Made by a program: the position numbers and the translations under genes. Below are positions 59,466-64,000 of a stretch of DNA of 64,000 nt, in pieces (position 1 is the first letter of the stretch; the number at the start of each line of letters is the position of its first letter). The stretch is from a virus. The stretch lies in the IMG/VR virus record IMGVR_UViG_3300047557_002442, positions 1 to 64,000 of that record, one strand, 5' to 3'. The notes below the pieces were generated by a model that searched no databases, was not told the DNA's origin, and saw only the letters and a program-made list of their open reading frames with translations.

Positions 59466-60772
59466 TAGGTTATCTCTTCCCAAACCATTGCTCCAACAGC
59501 ATCATTACCGTTTGTTGCACCTGTACCTGCAAGGGTAATAATAATGCCATTGTTATTTGCTGCAAATGGATCTCTTTCAAGTTGATATGCAAATAATTGC
59601 TCTCTTGATAGATTAACAGCAGCTCCCCCTGCACCAGCTGATACGTTCACATATCCAACTGTTGCGTCGCGACCTCCTGAAACGGCAGAAGCAGTTATAT
59701 CATATTCAATCGGAGAATCGGTGTCTGCTGAAACCCATGATGCCCCTGTCAATGTTCCGCCTATAATAATTTTGTACCTATAGCTTGTATTATTAGTTAC
59801 ACCAAAGAATTCAACATCTTTTAATATAGCCAATGCATCTTTGAATGAGTCTTTTAATCTAATTGATACTACTGGCGTAAACGTTCCTGCTGTCGGCAAG
59901 TCTTTTGGCGATGTGATTGGTATGCTTATACTTCTTGCTTTACCTTCAAGTTGATATCCACCTTCGGAAACAACTGTGGAACAAATTTGTTTTATCTTAG
60001 AAGTAGATACTGTAGTACCTGTATTTTCTATTTCGTATCGGATAGGAAGGATAGCCGTGGTCATGTAGGTTGTTGTGTTTAAATTATCGTTGTGGAATAT
60101 ATGTGCTGGTATCATCAAACCATCAACAACAAACCCACATCGTACATCTCCTACACCAAGCCACTCAACATCAATCCAAAAAATATTAGATTTGGTAATA
60201 TCTAAATCACCACGATCAGGGTGTGCTGATTGTGAAGCACCGCCTGTACCATCAAACTTATCTACGTTCCAGTCAGCCTGGGCAACTCGTGTCTCTACTA
60301 CCGTTCCTGACGTATATGTTCTAAGTACAAGATAATTTCCTGTACCATCGTTCTCAAAAAATATCCCATTTTGTGTATTAAAATATCCAACACGTTGTCT
60401 CAGGTTAGCTTTTTGAGCAGTCATTACAAATGTGTTCATAATGAGCAATGATTTACCAGGTTGATATGCAAAAACTCTTTTACTTTCACGATAACACCTA
60501 TCGCCAGATGTTGAGCCTACATTCATATCGATTGCAGATTCGTTCGTTTGGTATTGGGTGTTTGCTGTTCCACTCGTGCTTGTTATGAACTTACCATTAT
60601 CTTGGTATCGATGGAAAGAATCAAATAATGTCACTGGATTAGAAACTCTCAGACGACCAAATGCATCAGTGGCTGTGCCAGAAGCAGTAAATCTGCTACT
60701 AAGCATATTCACTTCGTAGATGGTTTTACCATCTGCTAGATATCTTGACTGGTCTGTTCTAAATTGTGCCAT
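59465..60772 (-). CDS. Virion structural protein, 435 aa
   Basis: MAQFRTDQSRYLADGKTIYE, FTASGTATDAFGRLRVSNPV, TLFDSFHRYQDNGKFITST. The start matches large beta-rich structural proteins of marine and giant phages. The middle is a lectin-like beta-sandwich (FWIDVEWLGVGDVRCGFVVD), the end LSREQLFAYQLERDPFAAN. Possibly a capsid decoration or fibre protein. It lies between two putative packaged enzymes. Confidence 0.55.
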   Translation of the reverse strand: MAQFRTDQSRYLADGKTIYEVNMLSSRFTASGTATDAFGRLRVSNPVTLFDSFHRYQDNGKFITSTSGTANTQYQTNESAIDMNVGSTSGDRCYRESKRVFAYQPGKSLLIMNTFVMTAQKANLRQRVGYFNTQNGIFFENDGTGNYLVLRTYTSGTVVETRVAQADWNVDKFDGTGGASQSAHPDRGDLDITKSNIFWIDVEWLGVGDVRCGFVVDGLMIPAHIFHNDNLNTTTYMTTAILPIRYEIENTGTTVSTSKIKQICSTVVSEGGYQLEGKARSISIPITSPKDLPTAGTFTPVVSIRLKDSFKDALAILKDVEFFGVTNNTSYRYKIIIGGTLTGASWVSADTDSPIEYDITASAVSGGRDATVGYVNVSAGAGGAAVNLSREQLFAYQLERDPFAANNNGIIITLAGTGATNGNDAVGAMVWEEIT

Positions 60773-61965
60773 TATTCACTTCTTGCTAAAAAGTTTGCTC
60801 TACTGAATTCTTTTCTATCAACTAGTTTAGTTGGTCTATTATTTCTTACAGCGACAAACCCTTCTGGTTTTGCCTTTTGTCCGTTGATATGGTGTTCAAA
60901 CTTCTGACTGTGGGACATTGCTTTGACCAAAACATCTTTTGCATCCGTCAAATGCTTATGCATTTGCAGAACATTATGAAAATGTTCTTTATTTTTATCA
61001 ACGTGTTGTGCATGCTGATCATGCTCACTCTTAACCTTACTTATGCTCTTTTCAGTTTTGAGCTTGCCCATCTGTTTTGTGAAATGATCCTTTAGATGAT
61101 CCTTATATCCTTCCACAGAAGGCTCCTTGCCCGTCTTAACCGTTGAATTAATATAGGTTTTTAGGTGTGTCGTATGTGGTTCAGCAGATTTGAATGTGTC
61201 CGGATGAGCTGTATTAAAGTGATGAACGGCCTTATTAAGGTGATGTTCAAACTTTTGTTGTGCTTCCTTCGGATAATGCGCCTTAGACATATCGTGTTCT
61301 GTCGAAATTACATGTACATCCGGGTGACTATTGAAGTGAGACGTGTTGGCATTGTATTTTGCCTTCATGTTTGACAGGTCATCACCATGATATGATGTGT
61401 GAACAGCGACTCCAATCTTAGAATTTGTGATTTTTTGACCTTCATCGCTATGGGCATGTGTTGAGTAGCTGATGACATTTGGCTTAAAATGGTATTTTCC
61501 ACCTTTATGCTCGACGTCTCCATGTGGATTTGCTTCACTCTTCACACCTGAGTGCATGATATCCCCTTGAAAAACACCAGTTTTTGGTGTTGACTTTGGT
61601 AAATGCTCGAGAGCCGTCTTCAATTTTTGTGCTAGACCAGGTGCATGACCGTGATTTTTGTCAATATCTTCATGTGTATAGTTGATTTTTGGTGTTTTAT
61701 TGAATACTGACTTAGACCCAACAAAGAATTTTCCTGTTTTTGGATGATGACCAAAGACAATTGATGGGGATCCATCATATTTTGTGCTAACAGACGTGCT
61801 ATTTTTCTTGCCTGTTAACTGATGGTGGACATCAGCAAGGTTATGATAGGCATGGCTGAAGCCTTTATCACCAGCATTCAGTACGTGATCTTCTGCATGT
61901 TCGAGATGAGTCAGCTTTGATTCGTCAGAAGTAGCCTCAGTTATAAATGTCGAAAAGGATTTCAT
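60772..61965 (-). CDS. Nucleotidyltransferase/ligase-like protein with capsid-targeting-like N-terminus
   Basis: 397 aa. MKSFSTFITE at the start fits the targeting pattern with I-T-E cleavage. Residues about 57-100 hold SVSTKYDGSPSIVFGHHPKT with the ligase motif I K-x-D-G (Lys near 62), then GVFQGDIMHSG (motif III-like); near the end PEGFVAVRNNRPTKLVDRKE gives motif IV-like EGFV and V-like K-L-V. Very His/Lys-rich. I recall the family as DUF6267 in T4-like phages. It may seal or adenylylate nucleic acid after ejection; inferred. Confidence 0.65.
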   Translation of the reverse strand: MKSFSTFITEATSDESKLTHLEHAEDHVLNAGDKGFSHAYHNLADVHHQLTGKKNSTSVSTKYDGSPSIVFGHHPKTGKFFVGSKSVFNKTPKINYTHEDIDKNHGHAPGLAQKLKTALEHLPKSTPKTGVFQGDIMHSGVKSEANPHGDVEHKGGKYHFKPNVISYSTHAHSDEGQKITNSKIGVAVHTSYHGDDLSNMKAKYNANTSHFNSHPDVHVISTEHDMSKAHYPKEAQQKFEHHLNKAVHHFNTAHPDTFKSAEPHTTHLKTYINSTVKTGKEPSVEGYKDHLKDHFTKQMGKLKTEKSISKVKSEHDQHAQHVDKNKEHFHNVLQMHKHLTDAKDVLVKAMSHSQKFEHHINGQKAKPEGFVAVRNNRPTKLVDRKEFSRANFLARSE

Positions 61966-61989
61966 AGGGGTTCTCTTAATTATTCTGCT

Positions 61990-61997
61990 TATTTATG
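61990..61997 (-). promoter_or_regulatory. T4-like late promoter
   Basis: CATAAATA on the minus strand, 25 bases before ATG 61965, the same spacing as the 63443 motif to its gene. Confidence 0.6.
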
Positions 61998-63419
61998 TTA
62001 ATACAACTTACCAAACGGACCAAACTTATCACCCTTCTTCATAGCCAAGAAAGTCATGTCGGTCATGAAGGACTCCATCTTCTCCTTAGGTAAAGATAAT
62101 ATAGAATTCAAGAACGTAAGTTGCATTAACTTTGCTGTTGCAACGTGACGATCTTTACCATTAAGTACGGCAATCATGTTCTTCACAAATTCATCCACTG
62201 TTGCAACGTTTGTCTTTGTCAAAGTGCTGACACTAATCTTACTAAACATCTGTTTATAGAGATTTTTCTTCTTCTCAAACTCTTCAGCTGTCTTTGGATA
62301 ATTCTTATGATTGTTATCAAATGTGAACCCGTATTCTCTACAAAGTGTCAGTACCATGTCAACAGGAGCTTTACCAATACGAGCTGCAGACGCTTCTTTC
62401 ATTGTTGGTTCGAATTTGAGGTTTGATGCAGCAACAGAATCGTTTCCCTTTATTTGGAAGTTGAATGTTCCTTGATCTCCACCAAACACAACAATCTTAG
62501 TTTCCTGGTTCTGGAATGATGTTGGACTTCTCAATGATAGGTCAATCCTCATTTCTGTTACAGAGAAGTTATAGTTTTTCGTATCGACAAAGTCTCCATC
62601 ATTGACATTGACTTCTTCATACTGTGCTTGTTGTCCTGATACTTTCTTCAAGGACACACCAATCACTCGTCGTTGTTTAAACATAGTACGTAGTGTACTA
62701 TTCAGTTCTGTAAGTGTTTGAGACTTGCCACCTGACGTTACTTTGTCAAGATCTCTCATTACGGATGCAACATCTTTGATCAACCAAATGTCTGCTGGAT
62801 CCCATGTGTCCTTTTGAGATATACCATACTTACTTTTAACAAGATCTGTTATATACTTCATAAACCCACCTTCACGATTGAAAACAGTGAATTGTGGATT
62901 TGAGTATTCTTGTAGCATTCTTTGTTGTTGAAGGAAGTAGATCTTCACCCACTCTTCAGTAATCTCAGGATATATCTCTTGAAGCTCAAAGTACTTTGGA
63001 TCTGTGATAATATCTTGGTACTGTGAGTACTTCATATTATCTTTCATGGCTCGTTTCATGATCCATGCAGATCCAAGTTCTTGTTTCCTTGTTGTAGTAG
63101 CATCAGCCCCAACCCCACCCGCTGTTTTCTTTCGGGATAGTTGGAACTTGATTTTGTAGCCATTCACGACAGCATAGAATGCTTCAGCTGTAGCCTGGCT
63201 GTTAGGAAGATCTTTGTTGATCTTTTTGATATGTTCTAAGTTTGTTTCACTACACTTAATGACCCATTGCTTGCTTTTTGTTCTATCCCAAAAGGCATCT
63301 CCCAAGAATCCTTCATTAGGACTTGGGAGTTTTGTTAGCATTGTTGTCAAAGGACTTCTTAGGTCCGATGGTGCATGACTTAGTGTTGCATCTTTATAAA
63401 GTGAGAAGTTTGTTGCCAT
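61998..63419 (-). CDS. 473-aa conserved-looking late protein, unknown
   Basis: ATG 63419 lies 24 bases after a consensus TATAAATA. Sequence includes KSKQWVIKCSETNLEHIKKI, NGYKIKFQLSRKK, ELGSAWIMKRAMKDNMKYSQ and KDTWDPADIWLIKDVASVMR. No classic catalytic motif stands out; the DPADIWL/K-x-K pattern recalls nuclease-like or structural proteins. C-terminal half helical. Late promoter and context suggest a virion or assembly protein. Not recognised. Confidence 0.55.
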   Translation of the reverse strand: MATNFSLYKDATLSHAPSDLRSPLTTMLTKLPSPNEGFLGDAFWDRTKSKQWVIKCSETNLEHIKKINKDLPNSQATAEAFYAVVNGYKIKFQLSRKKTAGGVGADATTTRKQELGSAWIMKRAMKDNMKYSQYQDIITDPKYFELQEIYPEITEEWVKIYFLQQQRMLQEYSNPQFTVFNREGGFMKYITDLVKSKYGISQKDTWDPADIWLIKDVASVMRDLDKVTSGGKSQTLTELNSTLRTMFKQRRVIGVSLKKVSGQQAQYEEVNVNDGDFVDTKNYNFSVTEMRIDLSLRSPTSFQNQETKIVVFGGDQGTFNFQIKGNDSVAASNLKFEPTMKEASAARIGKAPVDMVLTLCREYGFTFDNNHKNYPKTAEEFEKKKNLYKQMFSKISVSTLTKTNVATVDEFVKNMIAVLNGKDRHVATAKLMQLTFLNSILSLPKEKMESFMTDMTFLAMKKGDKFGPFGKLY

Positions 63420-63442
63420 GATAACCCCATACAGTAATGAGG

Positions 63443-63450
63443 TATTTATA
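63443..63450 (-). promoter_or_regulatory. T4-like late promoter
   Basis: Exact TATAAATA (plus TATTTATA), 24 bases before ATG 63419. Fits a gp33/gp55-type late system. Confidence 0.7.
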
Positions 63451-63452
63451 GG

Positions 63453-63599
63453 CTACATCTCTTCTATGATACCTAATATCTCAGCTGCCACAATCAAGAG
63501 GCCTCCAAGTGGTAAGTAACCATACATGATGCTTGCGCCAGCAATGATTCGAATGGCACTCTTCACCATACTAACATAAAAGTGGAAATCTCTTTTCAT
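63453..63599 (-). CDS. 48-aa membrane protein
   Basis: MKRDFHFYVSMVKSAIRIIA, then GASIMYGYLPLGGLLIVAAE and ILGIIEEM. Two hydrophobic segments with a short Gly turn. Similar small proteins occur, as I recall, in T4-like phages. Function unknown. Confidence 0.6.
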   Translation of the reverse strand: MKRDFHFYVSMVKSAIRIIAGASIMYGYLPLGGLLIVAAEILGIIEEM

Positions 63600-63616
63600 A
63601 ATCTATTTTCTTTCTA

Positions 63617-63904
63617 TTAAGCTACGTCGTGATCTTTATCGATCGTTATAGTTATATCACCAACATCAAAATTAATATCTGAGTCAGCATACCCACCACA
63701 TTCATCTACCCAGAGATTATCATAATCAATTCCCCCGATATGATCATCAGACGCAAAATGATCGCTAAGGTCTTCTCTCGTCAACTGGTACGAAGCGCCA
63801 AGAAGAGCGTCATGGAATCTATCCGCTATCTCTCTCCACGTCAATGCTTCACCTTCAATCGTCGTCTTCGACCCTTCTTCTTCAAACTCTATTTTAAACT
63901 TCAT
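63617..63904 (-). CDS. 95-aa acidic hypothetical protein
   Basis: MKFKIEFEEEGSKTTIEGEA, then LTWREIADRFHDALLGASYQ. Strongly acidic, with DDHIGGIDYDNLWVDECGG near the middle; alpha/beta. Overlaps the upstream gene stop by 11 bases. Not recognised. Confidence 0.55.
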   Translation of the reverse strand: MKFKIEFEEEGSKTTIEGEALTWREIADRFHDALLGASYQLTREDLSDHFASDDHIGGIDYDNLWVDECGGYADSDINFDVGDITITIDKDHDVA

Positions 63905-64000
63905 CTGGAAACACCCTTCCCGCTACATAAGCACACAGCCATCCCACAGTACCAAACCCCAAGGCCGCCATCACATTCCAGACAGGCTCAGGACCAACTT
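63894..64000 (-). CDS. Membrane protein C-terminus, partial
   Basis: The frame is open from the right edge to the TAA at 63894: VGPEPVWNVMAALGFGTVGW, then LCAYVAGRVFPDEV. A hydrophobic segment near the end. The 5' part is outside the window, so the identity is unknown. Confidence 0.45.
   Translation of the reverse strand, partial: VGPEPVWNVMAALGFGTVGWLCAYVAGRVFPDEV

Noticed and set aside
1-64000. CRISPR arrays, transposases, integrase, attachment sites
   Set aside because: No regularly spaced repeats, transposase or integrase motifs, or terminal inverted repeats were seen; the window reads as a lytic myovirus.

Overview
This window is the virion-assembly half of an AT-rich, T4-like myovirus of a Gram-negative host. 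It carries homologues of T4 baseplate proteins (gp25, gp6, gp8, gp5, gp27, gp53, gp48, gp54, gp26/gp51), head completion gp4, gp32, gp59, gp33, RNase H, gp61, NrdA/NrdB, ThyX and a GroES-like co-chaperonin. There are no transposons, CRISPR arrays or ordinary tRNAs. Two small elements suggest a methylotrophic, possibly betaproteobacterial, host: a 23-codon pqqA at 33806-33877 (precursor peptide of the cofactor PQQ), and a circularly permuted tmRNA at about 32250-32605 whose 10-residue tag, ANDSEYALAA, is short and ends ALAA as in beta/gammaproteobacteria. This host call is inference.

Layout. 1-21801 (minus): very large tail-fibre/baseplate-periphery proteins, then the wedge (gp8, gp7-like, gp6, gp25), a PAAR spike tip, gp5 without a lysozyme domain, gp27-like hub, gp53 and gp48. 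21812-28297 (plus): gp4, an unassigned protein, gp54, gp26 with a probable programmed -1 frameshift into a gp51-like tail, and two tape-measure/hub-like proteins, the second carrying a GH19-type muralytic domain. 28294-31508 (minus): gp32, gp59, a methyltransferase, gp33, a membrane protein and a SleB-type hydrolase. 31595-36240 is accessory and dense in terminators and promoters: M15 peptidase, a 40-aa membrane peptide, tmRNA, a secreted RRPY-repeat peptide, peroxiredoxin, pqqA, a DUF932 protein, an outer-membrane barrel, GroES-like protein. 36249-50541 is replication/metabolism: PD-(D/E)XK nuclease, RNase H, a five-gene sugar (heptose-like) cluster, RuvC-like nuclease, secreted nuclease, RNR, ThyX, primase, with an Rz/Rz1 spanin pair nested between nrdA and thyX. 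50601-64000 holds XhlA-like and holin genes and a block of virion genes.

The block 53926-61965 may be the least described system here. Three proteins begin with a peptide resembling the T4 internal-protein capsid-targeting sequence, followed by a gp21-type (L/I)-x-E cleavage site. They are a Cys-rich protein, a HAD-fold phosphatase and a protein with nucleotidyltransferase/ligase motifs (KYDG, EGFV, TKLVD). They sit beside a Dps-like ferritin, an AT-hook protein and a 716-aa fusion with a GRFNPPTTGH nucleotidyltransferase domain. I infer a set of proteins packaged in the head and ejected with the DNA, possibly for nucleic-acid end repair and protection.

Regulation visible in sequence: host sigma70-like promoters precede gp32, the SleB hydrolase, the DUF932 gene and the gp61 primase; T4-like late promoters (TATAAATA or CATAAATA) precede genes in the 58-63 kb block; several strong intrinsic terminators punctuate 31.5-35.1 kb. 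Many genes overlap by 1-4 bases (TAATG, ATGA), implying translational coupling.
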